Source of the DNA: an uncultured Clostridia bacterium
Lineage (GTDB): Bacteria > Bacillota > Clostridia > UBA1381
Reading direction: 5' to 3'
Assembly (NCBI GenBank): GCA_934486495.1
Contig: CAKSPW010000071.1
Coordinates: 1-10,926 of the forward strand
DNA: 10,926 bases
Below, piece after piece: positions 1-6,360 of the stretch (its first letter is position 1; the number at the start of each line of letters is the position of its first letter). The notes under the pieces are model-generated. The model did not search any database and was not told the origin of the DNA. It was given only the letters and a program-made list of their open reading frames with translations. The translations under genes and the position numbers were made by a program.

Positions 1-1
1 G

Positions 2-3000
2 GATAATAAATTTTCAAAACTCGATACCGACGGATACGACGTTTTTGCTGTGGAATATCTTCCCGGACAGTTTGACCAAAGAGCGTCGTCGGCGGCAGAG
101 TGTATTCAGCTTATATCAAAGGGTGAACGTCCGACGGTTAAAACGGCTAAGGTTTATATGCTAAGGGGTAGTTTATCTGAGGAGGATATTGCAGCGGTTA
201 AAAAGTATGTAATTAACCCGGTTGAAGCAAGAGAGGCTGCGCTTTCGGAGTTTGAAACGCTCAAAACAAATTATGAAATTCCGACAACGGTAAAAACCCT
301 TACAGGATTTATTTCTCTTTCGGACAGCGAGCTTGAGGATTTTGTTAGGGATTATGCGCTTGCAATGGATTTTGACGACATTAAATTCTGTCAGGATTAT
401 TTTAAGTCCGTTGACCGTGACCCGACAATTACGGAAATCAGAATGATTGATACGTATTGGTCCGACCACTGCCGTCATACAACATTTTTGACTACTCTTG
501 AAAATGTGACATTTGAGGACGAGGTTACGCAAAACGAATTTAAGGAATATCTTAAAACGAGAGAATTTTTAGGCAGAACAAAGCCGATAAATCTTATGGA
601 CGTCGCAACTCTTGCAACACGTCTTTTAAAGAAAACAGGCAAGCTTCAAAAGCTTGATGAATCCGAGGAAATCAATGCCTGCACCGTAAAAATAAAGGTT
701 AATGTAAACGGAAACGATGAGGACTGGCTTTTGCTGTTTAAAAACGAAACGCACAATCACCCGACCGAAATTGAACCGTTCGGCGGTGCGGCAACGTGTA
801 TAGGCGGAGCAATCCGAGATCCGTTGTCGGGCAGAAGCTATGTTTATGCCGCAATGCGTGTTACGGGTGCCGCAAATCCGCTTAAAAAGGTTTCGGAAAC
901 GCTTCCCGGTAAGCTTCCGCAGAGAAAAATCGTAACGGGCGCCGCAAACGGTTACAGCTCATACGGTAATCAAATCGGTCTTGCAACAGGCTTGGTTGAT
1001 GAAATATATCATGACGGATATACCGCAAAGAGAATGGAAATAGGTGCTGTTATTGCAGCGGCTCCGGCGGAAAATGTTAAAAGAATTTGTCCCGAGGACG
1101 GAGATATTGTTATTCTTCTCGGCGGCAGAACAGGACGTGACGGCTGCGGCGGTGCGACAGGCTCATCAAAATCTCACAGCATGGAATCACTTGAGGAATG
1201 CGGTGCAGAGGTGCAAAAGGGTAATGCGCCGGAGGAGAGAAAGCTTCAAAGACTTTTCAGAAATCCGGAAGCTTCAAAGCTTATAAAAAGATGTAATGAC
1301 TTCGGAGCGGGCGGTGTATCGGTTGCGATAGGCGAGCTTGCGGACGGACTTTTGATAAATCTTGACCTCGTTCCCAAAAAATACGACGGCCTTGACGGAA
1401 CGGAGCTTGCGATAAGTGAGTCACAGGAGAGAATGGCGGTTGTTGTTGCTCCCGAGGATGCCGATAAGTTCTGCGAGCTTGCAAACGGTGAAAATCTTGA
1501 AACAAGCCGTGTTGCGGTTGTAAAGGAAAATCCGTATCTTGTTATGACATGGAACGGAAAAGAAATAGTAAATATAAGCCGTGAATTCTTAAATTCAAAC
1601 GGTGCGCCGAAAAATGTTGACGCAGCCGTTGCACCGGTTAAAAAATATGAAAAGGATATTCCTTCCGATTTTGAGGACGGTTATAAAAAGCTTACCTCCG
1701 ACCTGAATGTATGCTCAAAGCGCGGCCTTTCAGAAAGATTTGACTCAAGCATAGGCGCAGGAACAGTTTTAATGCCGTTCGGCGGAAAGTATCAGAGAAC
1801 GCCGATACAGGCAATGGTACATAAAATTTCGCTTGAAAAGGGAGATACCTCAACGTGTTCGTTTATGGCTTACGGCTACAATCCGTTTATCACGGAGCAA
1901 AGTCCGTTCTCGGGCGCATATCTTGCGGTTGTGGAATCGGTTTCAAAGCTTATTGCTGCCGGTGCTGATTTTACGGATGTATATCTTACATTCCAGGAAT
2001 ACTTTGAAAAGCCGGGAAAGGACGCAAAACGCTTCGGAAAACCGCTTGCGGCGCTTCTCGGTGCATTTAAGGCACAGCGTGAACTTGGAATTGCGTCAAT
2101 CGGCGGTAAGGATTCGATGAGCGGCACTTTCGAGCATATTGACGTTCCGCCGACTCTTGTATCGTTTGCCGTTACTACGGGAAATATTTCCGACGTTGTA
2201 AGCCCCGAATTTAAAAAAGCGGGTTCAAAGGTTGTCGTAATTAAGCCGGAATATGATGAAAATCTTCTTCCTGTTTCCGAGTCGCTTATGGAATGCTTCG
2301 ATAAGGTAAGTGCGCTTGTAAGAGGCGGTAAGGTACTTTCATGCTATACACCCACATACGGCGGTATAGCGGAGGCTGTTTATAAAATGGCTATCGGTAA
2401 CGGTATCGGCTTTGAATTTTCGGATAAGCTTTCGCTTTGTGATATATTCTCTTACCTTTACGGCTCATTTATTCTCGAGCTTTCGGACGATACGCAAACG
2501 GGCGAGCTTTTGGGATATACGACAAGTGACGAGGCAATTTCTTACAGCGGTAAGTCTGTTGCGCTTTCATCGCTTTCGGATACATATGAGGGCGTGCTTG
2601 AGAGCGTATATAAGTGTAATATAAATCAAAGTGCGGACAATATGAAAACGTTCAGCTTTGAGGGTAAAAAGACATTTACGTCAAATATCAGTGTTCAAAA
2701 GCCGAAAATCTTAATTCCGGTATTCCCGGGTACAAACTGCGAATATGACAGCGCAAAGGCGGCAGAGGCGGCAGGTGCTGAAGCTGAAATATTTGTTATA
2801 AACAATCTCACGCCCGAAAATGTAGCACGTTCCGTATCGGATTTTGCACAAAAAATTAAGAATTCGCAAATGATATTTATTCCCGGCGGCTTCTCGGGCG
2901 GTGACGAACCGGAAGGCTCGGGTAAGCTTATTACCGCATTTTTCAGAAACGGTGAAATCAAGGACGCTACCGCAAATCTTCTTGACAGCCGTGGCGGTCT

Positions 3001-3496
3001 TATGGCCGGAATTTGTAACGGCTTCCAGGCTCTTATAAAGCTTGGTCTTGTACCGTTCGGAAAGATTATAGATACTGACGATACTTGTCCGACGCTTACG
3101 TTTAACACAATTTCACGACATCAGTCGAAGATTGTAAATACAAGAGTTGCATCGGATAATTCTCCGTGGCTTAAATATACTCATGTGGGCGAGATATTCT
3201 CGGTGCCTATTTCACACGGTGAGGGAAGATTTATCGCAAGCGATGAGCTTATAAAGAGTCTTGCCGAAAACGGTCAAATCCTTACTCAGTATGTTGACTT
3301 AAACGGAAATCCGACAAGTGACGTTCAGTATAACCCGAATAATTCCGCATATGCTATTGAGGGTATCATGTCTCCCGACGGCAGAGTTATCGGTAAAATG
3401 GGACATTCGGAGAGAATTGGCAGCGGACTTTATAAGAACGTATCGGGTAATTATGATATGGGATTGTTTAAGAGTGCTGTTGAATTTTTTAAATAA
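2..3496 (+). CDS. purL: Phosphoribosylformylglycinamidine synthase, large single-chain type (5' partial)
   Basis: PurL converts FGAR, glutamine and ATP to FGAM in the fourth step of de novo purine synthesis, in the cytoplasm. The frame is open from base 2, and a GTG at 50 is only an internal valine, so the N-terminus lies upstream. About 1164 residues are visible. Clostridial long-form PurL is usually near 1250, so roughly 80-100 residues are missing. Motifs seen in order: SDHCRH (461-478), the KNETHNHPTEIEPFGG nucleotide-binding segment (about 750-790), GGRTGRDGCGGATGSS (about 1120-1170), NDFGAGG (about 1300), the second AIRS-like half with GGKDSMSG (about 2101-2126), then a fused class-I glutaminase domain starting near 2700 (VFPGTNCE). 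The glutaminase shows nucleophile Cys in GICNG (3014-3016) and the HGE pair (His 3215-3217, Glu 3221-3223). The catalytic residues I could check are intact. It is the first visible gene of a run continuing into pyrE. Confidence 0.97.
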   Translation, partial: DNKFSKLDTDGYDVFAVEYLPGQFDQRASSAAECIQLISKGERPTVKTAKVYMLRGSLSEEDIAAVKKYVINPVEAREAALSEFETLKTNYEIPTTVKTLTGFISLSDSELEDFVRDYALAMDFDDIKFCQDYFKSVDRDPTITEIRMIDTYWSDHCRHTTFLTTLENVTFEDEVTQNEFKEYLKTREFLGRTKPINLMDVATLATRLLKKTGKLQKLDESEEINACTVKIKVNVNGNDEDWLLLFKNETHNHPTEIEPFGGAATCIGGAIRDPLSGRSYVYAAMRVTGAANPLKKVSETLPGKLPQRKIVTGAANGYSSYGNQIGLATGLVDEIYHDGYTAKRMEIGAVIAAAPAENVKRICPEDGDIVILLGGRTGRDGCGGATGSSKSHSMESLEECGAEVQKGNAPEERKLQRLFRNPEASKLIKRCNDFGAGGVSVAIGELADGLLINLDLVPKKYDGLDGTELAISESQERMAVVVAPEDADKFCELANGENLETSRVAVVKENPYLVMTWNGKEIVNISREFLNSNGAPKNVDAAVAPVKKYEKDIPSDFEDGYKKLTSDLNVCSKRGLSERFDSSIGAGTVLMPFGGKYQRTPIQAMVHKISLEKGDTSTCSFMAYGYNPFITEQSPFSGAYLAVVESVSKLIAAGADFTDVYLTFQEYFEKPGKDAKRFGKPLAALLGAFKAQRELGIASIGGKDSMSGTFEHIDVPPTLVSFAVTTGNISDVVSPEFKKAGSKVVVIKPEYDENLLPVSESLMECFDKVSALVRGGKVLSCYTPTYGGIAEAVYKMAIGNGIGFEFSDKLSLCDIFSYLYGSFILELSDDTQTGELLGYTTSDEAISYSGKSVALSSLSDTYEGVLESVYKCNINQSADNMKTFSFEGKKTFTSNISVQKPKILIPVFPGTNCEYDSAKAAEAAGAEAEIFVINNLTPENVARSVSDFAQKIKNSQMIFIPGGFSGGDEPEGSGKLITAFFRNGEIKDATANLLDSRGGLMAGICNGFQALIKLGLVPFGKIIDTDDTCPTLTFNTISRHQSKIVNTRVASDNSPWLKYTHVGEIFSVPISHGEGRFIASDELIKSLAENGQILTQYVDLNGNPTSDVQYNPNNSAYAIEGIMSPDGRVIGKMGHSERIGSGLYKNVSGNYDMGLFKSAVEFFK

Positions 3497-3505
3497 TAAG
3501 AATTG

Positions 3506-3510
3506 AGAGG
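3506..3510 (+). promoter_or_regulatory. Ribosome binding site of pyrE
   Basis: AGAGG lies 7 nt upstream of ATG 3518. It settles the start, because the alternative in-frame TTG at 3503 lies upstream of it. Confidence 0.75.
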
Positions 3511-3517
3511 TTGGCTT

Positions 3518-4153
3518 ATGAAAAAACTAATTGCTAAGGACTTATTATCAATAGGTGCGGTCTTTTTAAGACCGCAGGAGCCTTTTACATGGGCAAGCGG
3601 AATAAAAAGTCCGATTTACTGCGATAATCGTCTTACACTTACAGCGCCTAAGGTAAGAAATGATGTAGAAAACGGTCTTGCGGAGCTTGTGAAAAGCGAG
3701 TATCCCGACTGTGAGGTGCTTATGGGTACAAGTACGGCAGGAATTGCACACGCTGCTATTGTCGGTCATATTTTGGATATGCCTATGGGATACGTTCGTT
3801 CGGGTAACAAGGACCACGGCAGAGGAAACAGAATAGAGGGAAAACTCGAAAAGGGTCAGAAGGTTGTCGTTGTCGAGGATTTAATTTCGACGGGCGGCAG
3901 TGTTTTGGAGGTTGTTGACGCTCTCAGGGAAGCCGGTGCGGACGTTTTGGGTGTTGTAAGTATTTTCACGTACGGCATGAAAAAAGGTATTGAGCGACTT
4001 GCGGCGGCAAATGTTAAAAATGTAAGTCTTTCCGATTTTGATGCGGTTGCCGAGGTTGCGTGTGAGGAAGGATATATAAAACCCGAGGATGTTAAAAAGC
4101 TTTTGGCTTTCCGTGACAATCCGTCGGACGAAAGCTGGATAGGCAAAGCATAA
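3518..4153 (+). CDS. pyrE: Orotate phosphoribosyltransferase
   Basis: PyrE transfers the phosphoribosyl group of PRPP to orotate to give OMP, the fifth step of pyrimidine synthesis; the family acts as a cytoplasmic dimer. From the ATG at 3518 the protein is 211 aa, a normal length. The PRPP-binding signature VVVVEDLISTGGS lies at residues 116-128, and the flexible catalytic loop with KDHGRGNR at 98-105. An early segment, FTWASGIKSPIYCDNR (23-38), is also typical of the family. A TTG at 3503 is in frame, but it would put the ribosome binding site AGAGG (3506-3510) inside the gene, so ATG 3518 is preferred. The gene begins 21 nt after purL with no terminator between, and pyrB follows 21 nt later, which suggests co-transcription. 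Confidence 0.96.
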   Translation: MKKLIAKDLLSIGAVFLRPQEPFTWASGIKSPIYCDNRLTLTAPKVRNDVENGLAELVKSEYPDCEVLMGTSTAGIAHAAIVGHILDMPMGYVRSGNKDHGRGNRIEGKLEKGQKVVVVEDLISTGGSVLEVVDALREAGADVLGVVSIFTYGMKKGIERLAAANVKNVSLSDFDAVAEVACEEGYIKPEDVKKLLAFRDNPSDESWIGKA

Positions 4154-4174
4154 TAAAAAAGGGAGCTGATAACT

Positions 4175-5098
4175 TTGAGAAGCTTAATAGACATTGTTGA
4201 TTTAACGACGGATGAAATAGCCGAGCTTATAGAAACGGCGGAGGATATTATTGCAAATCCCGAAAAGTATAACGAAAAATGTAAGCATAAGAAGCTTGCG
4301 ACGCTTTTTTTCGAGCCGTCCACAAGAACCCGTCTTTCGTTTGAGGCGGCAATGCTTGACCTCGGCGGAAGTGTAATCGGCTTTTCCGAGGCGGCGTCAA
4401 GCTCGTCATCAAAGGGCGAAAGCGTAGGTGATACGGTAAAGGTAGTTTCGTGCTATGCCGATATTATAGCAATGCGTCACCCGAAAGAGGGAGCGCCGCT
4501 TGCAGCGTCATTAAAATCAGATGTACCTGTTATAAATGCAGGCGACGGCGGTCATAATCACCCGACTCAAACGCTTACCGACCTTTTGACAATTAAGCGT
4601 GAAATGGGCAGAATTGATAACATGACAATCGGCTTTTGCGGTGACCTTAAATTCGGTCGTACCGTGCACTCGCTTATTTCGGCAATGGTAAGATATGAAA
4701 ACGTTAAGTTTATATTTATTTCACCGAATGAGCTTAAATTACCCGATTATATAAAGTCGGAGGTTCTTGACCCGCTCGGTATAGAGTATATCGAAACGGA
4801 TAATCTTGATGAGTATATGGCTGAACTTGATATTTTGTACATGACACGAGTACAGCAGGAGAGATTTTTTAACGAGGCAGATTATATACGCTTAAAGGAC
4901 AGCTATGTTTTGACTAACGAGCGTTTAAAGTGCGCAAAGGAGGAAATGCGTATACTTCATCCGTTACCGAGAGTAAACGAGATTAAAACAGAGGTAGACG
5001 ATAATCCGCGTGCTTGCTATTTTAAACAGGTTAAAAACGGCAAGTTCATAAGAATGGCGCTTATTTTGAAGCTTCTTGAAGCAGGAGATGAAAAGTGA
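4175..5098 (+). CDS. pyrB: Aspartate carbamoyltransferase, catalytic subunit
   Basis: PyrB condenses carbamoyl phosphate with aspartate to give carbamoyl aspartate, the committed step of pyrimidine synthesis. It is 307 aa, the usual family length. Motifs: FEPSTRTRLSFE (46-57, carbamoyl phosphate binding), SSSSKGES (76-83, the Ser/Lys loop completing the neighbouring subunit's active site), RHPKEG (101-106), HNHPTQTLTD (127-136), TRVQQER (224-230, aspartate-binding Arg) and HPLPRV (262-267). All expected active-site residues are present. The start is a TTG at 4175 with GGGAG at 4161-4165, 9 nt upstream; no better ATG is near, and the protein then begins at the expected point. The stop TGA overlaps the ATG of pyrI by one base (TGATG), indicating translational coupling with the regulatory subunit. 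Confidence 0.97.
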   Translation: MRSLIDIVDLTTDEIAELIETAEDIIANPEKYNEKCKHKKLATLFFEPSTRTRLSFEAAMLDLGGSVIGFSEAASSSSSKGESVGDTVKVVSCYADIIAMRHPKEGAPLAASLKSDVPVINAGDGGHNHPTQTLTDLLTIKREMGRIDNMTIGFCGDLKFGRTVHSLISAMVRYENVKFIFISPNELKLPDYIKSEVLDPLGIEYIETDNLDEYMAELDILYMTRVQQERFFNEADYIRLKDSYVLTNERLKCAKEEMRILHPLPRVNEIKTEVDDNPRACYFKQVKNGKFIRMALILKLLEAGDEK

Positions 5099-5529
5099 TG
5101 AATATTGATGCAATAAAAAACGGAATCGTTATCGACCATATAAAGGCCGGAAAGGCAATGGATATTTACAGTCTTTTAAAGCTTGACGCACTCGAATGCT
5201 CGGTTGCCATTATTAAAAATGCCGCAAGCGAGAAGATGGGGAGAAAGGATATAATAAAAATTGACTCCCTTCTCGATATCGACCTTGACGCTTTGGGATA
5301 TATCGACCCGAATGCGTCTGTCAATGTTATTAAAGACGGTGTGCTTGCCGAAAAACGTCATCCGTCCATACCGGAGCGGCTTGTAAACGTTTTAAAGTGC
5401 GAAAATCCAAGATGTATTACATCGGTTGAACGTGATATTCAGCACGTCTTTAAGCTTACAGACAAGGAAAATCATGTGTATAGGTGCGTGTACTGCGAAT
5501 CACGTCCGAAACACGGTAAATCAGTTTAA
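5098..5529 (+). CDS. pyrI: Aspartate carbamoyltransferase, regulatory subunit
   Basis: PyrI binds the PyrB trimers and gives allosteric control by nucleotides (in known enzymes CTP and UTP inhibit, ATP activates). It is not catalytic. From ATG 5098 it is 143 aa. The N-terminal allosteric domain begins near IDAIKNGIVIDHIKAGKAM, and the C-terminal zinc domain has the four-cysteine pattern CENPRC ... CVYC, in which C-x4-C and C-x2-C bind one Zn. All four cysteines are present, so the chain should fold and pair with PyrB. AGGAG (5083-5087) lies inside the end of pyrB. A GTG at 5095, one codon earlier, is also in frame and 7 nt from AGGAG, so either start is possible; the ATG overlapping the pyrB stop is preferred. 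A terminator follows 16 nt after the stop. Confidence 0.95.
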   Translation: MNIDAIKNGIVIDHIKAGKAMDIYSLLKLDALECSVAIIKNAASEKMGRKDIIKIDSLLDIDLDALGYIDPNASVNVIKDGVLAEKRHPSIPERLVNVLKCENPRCITSVERDIQHVFKLTDKENHVYRCVYCESRPKHGKSV

Positions 5530-5545
5530 TTAAAGAATATATGCT

Positions 5546-5585
5546 AAAACCGGCTTTGAGAATATTGTGTTCGAAGCCGGTTTTT
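5546..5585 (+). terminator. Intrinsic terminator of the purL-pyrEBI operon
   Basis: A perfect 11-bp stem (5546-5556 with 5574-5584) extends inward through 5557-5560/5570-5573 with wobbles, leaving a 9-nt loop. The core is AACCGGCTT / AAGCCGGTT and the 3' arm ends in five T. It begins 16 nt after the pyrI stop. The A-rich 5' flank could let it act weakly on the other strand too. Confidence 0.9.
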
Positions 5586-5589
5586 GTGG

Positions 5590-5819
5590 TATTTAAATAT
5601 GTACGGAAAATAATAGGCAACCCGAGCGCGACTTTTTGCGAAAGAGGGGGAGCATCAAAAGATAAAGTGTTTCCCCATAATTTCAGACACTTGTTTGCAC
5701 GAGCATTCTATTCTTTGAAAAAAGACATCGCTGATATTCTCGGTCATTACTCGGTAAACATCACCTGTATTTTTACAATGGATACTTGTGAAATTTGCCG
5801 CGACAAGTACAGAGATTAG
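5590..5819 (+). pseudogene. Tyrosine recombinase/integrase C-terminal remnant
   Basis: The frame ending at TAG 5817-5819 reads SKDKVFPHNFRHLFARAF then DIADILGHYSVN, which matches the C-terminal catalytic end of tyrosine-type recombinases: the HxxR motif (PHNFRH), then LGH, then the tyrosine region. Only the last 60-70 codons remain. There is no N-terminal domain, no first catalytic Arg and no plausible start; the only upstream ATG (5541) sits in the pyrI terminator and carries no ribosome binding site. Two further lesions appear against the family pattern I remember: a small deletion between the KDIA and ADILGH segments (about three residues), and Phe where the catalytic Tyr should be (in CIFTMDT, where relatives have a RIY-type motif). 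I read it as a dead fragment of an integrated element. The left edge is approximate, since clear similarity starts only near 5630. Confidence 0.72.
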
Positions 5820-5946
5820 GGCTTTTACACTGTTAGGAAAGAAAATACCATTTAATTATAATAATGTTGCGGGTAAAGTGACTTTCTATAAATATAAAAC
5901 TTTTTAGTGCATAATGATGAAAAAATGTAAATGTAACGATAAAACG
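5820..5946. other. AT-rich spacer with no gene
   Basis: This stretch lies between the integrase remnant and the promoter. I see no coding potential: the only start-like run (ATGATG near 5915) gives about 20 codons with no ribosome binding site. No convincing hairpin or repeat was found. It may supply upstream AT-rich (UP-element-like) sequence to the promoter that follows. Confidence 0.5.
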
Positions 5947-5975
5947 TTGACAAAATCTTTTTTTAATGCTATAAT
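5947..5975 (+). promoter_or_regulatory. Perfect-consensus housekeeping sigma promoter with extended -10
   Basis: The -35 is TTGACA (5947-5952) and the -10 is TATAAT (5970-5975), separated by exactly 17 bp, with TG at 5967-5968 forming an extended -10. All 12 consensus bases match. Transcription should start near 5982. The first reading frame downstream is the broken TetR relic at 6095. No terminator is visible before the SLH-protein gene at 6361, so that gene is the likely present beneficiary. Confidence 0.88.
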
Positions 5976-6012
5976 ATAAATGTATATTTTATGTACTTTA
6001 AAATTTTCTACC

Positions 6013-6030
6013 ACATAATTCTGATTATGT
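6013..6030. promoter_or_regulatory. Inverted repeat just downstream of the promoter, candidate operator
   Basis: The arms ACATAAT (6013-6019) and ATTATGT (6024-6030) are perfect inverted repeats around TCTG. The site lies about 30-50 bp after the predicted transcription start and 65 bp before the TetR relic. That position and symmetry suit an autoregulatory TetR-type operator, but a short RNA hairpin is equally possible. A lone ACATAAT half-site recurs at 6339-6345, perhaps by chance. Confidence 0.45.
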
Positions 6031-6079
6031 TGCAGGCATATTATTTTGAGAACGAATAAAACAGGCGTTCAATAGACTT

Positions 6080-6090
6080 AGGGAGGTGAT
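6080..6090 (+). promoter_or_regulatory. Strong Shine-Dalgarno left without a start codon
   Basis: AGGGAGGTGAT is almost perfectly complementary to the 16S rRNA 3' end. At the right distance (6095) stands ATT, not ATG, GTG or TTG. A GTG at 6086 is in frame but lies inside the site itself. The best reading is that ATG mutated to ATT in the relic gene that follows. Confidence 0.7.
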
Positions 6091-6094
6091 ACAA

Positions 6095-6304
6095 ATTAAT
6101 ACTGCCGCATATCAGACATCGGATAAAAATGAGCTTTTCCCCTATCTTGTGATGAACGGACTCTAAAACATTACAGTTCGTGAAATGTGTAGGGGAACAG
6201 GTATTGTGCAGGGTACGCTATGGGACGAAAAAGAAAAATCGCAGATGCAGCTTGATTTTATCTATTCGGCTATGCCTAAAATAATGAGAGCACAGCACAA
6301 TTAA
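6095..6304 (+). pseudogene. Broken TetR/AcrR-family regulator relic
   Basis: Reading from ATT at 6095, the frame gives NTAAYQTSDKNELFPYLVMN, then a TAA stop at 6164-6166, then NITVREMCRGTGIVQGTL, and ends at TAA 6302-6304. The segment after the stop matches the TetR-type helix-turn-helix pattern (TxREhxxxTGhxxGTL). In intact members this is followed by an aromatic YxxF-type segment and a long ligand-binding domain. Here it jumps to WDEKEKSQMQLDFIYSAMPK and stops, so the middle is probably deleted and the tail may be the original C-terminus. Three lesions are seen or inferred: start codon lost (ATT), a nonsense codon (probably AAA to TAA) and the internal deletion. The protein cannot be made normally, although the promoter and ribosome binding site survive. 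Identification rests on the HTH alone; the origin of the tail is a guess. Confidence 0.68.
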
Positions 6305-6310
6305 CTTTGA

Positions 6311-6330
6311 AAATATATTACAAATATATT
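6311..6330. repeat. Tandem AAATATATT direct repeat upstream of the SLH gene
   Basis: AAATATATT occurs at 6311-6319 and again at 6322-6330, one helical turn (11 bp) apart. Each copy contains the palindrome AATATATT. It may be a protein-binding site or simply AT-rich sequence. It lies 31 bp before the SLH-protein start. Confidence 0.35.
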
Positions 6331-6345
6331 TTACAACTACATAAT

Positions 6346-6352
6346 AGGAGGG
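6346..6352 (+). promoter_or_regulatory. Ribosome binding site of the SLH/dockerin protein
   Basis: AGGAGGG lies 8 nt upstream of ATG 6361. It fixes the start there. The in-frame TTG at 6307 would add 18 residues ahead of a good signal peptide and has no ribosome binding site. Confidence 0.85.
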
Positions 6353-6360
6353 ACTACCTT

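Noticed and set aside
2695..3108. A 137-codon - strand frame inside purL
   Set aside because: It is antisense to the conserved glutaminase domain of purL, with no family resemblance.
3856..4323. A 155-codon - strand frame across the pyrE/pyrB junction
   Set aside because: It is antisense to two well-supported enzymes, including the PRPP motif region, and its Ser/Thr-rich translation is typical of shadow frames.
5541..5589. ATG at 5541 as the start of a 92-codon gene
   Set aside because: The first codons fall in the pyrI terminator hairpin and no ribosome binding site precedes them. Only the later part resembles a recombinase, so it is annotated as a remnant.
5915..5981. Short ATGATG frame of about 20 codons before and across the promoter
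   Set aside because: There is no ribosome binding site and it overlaps both promoter boxes.
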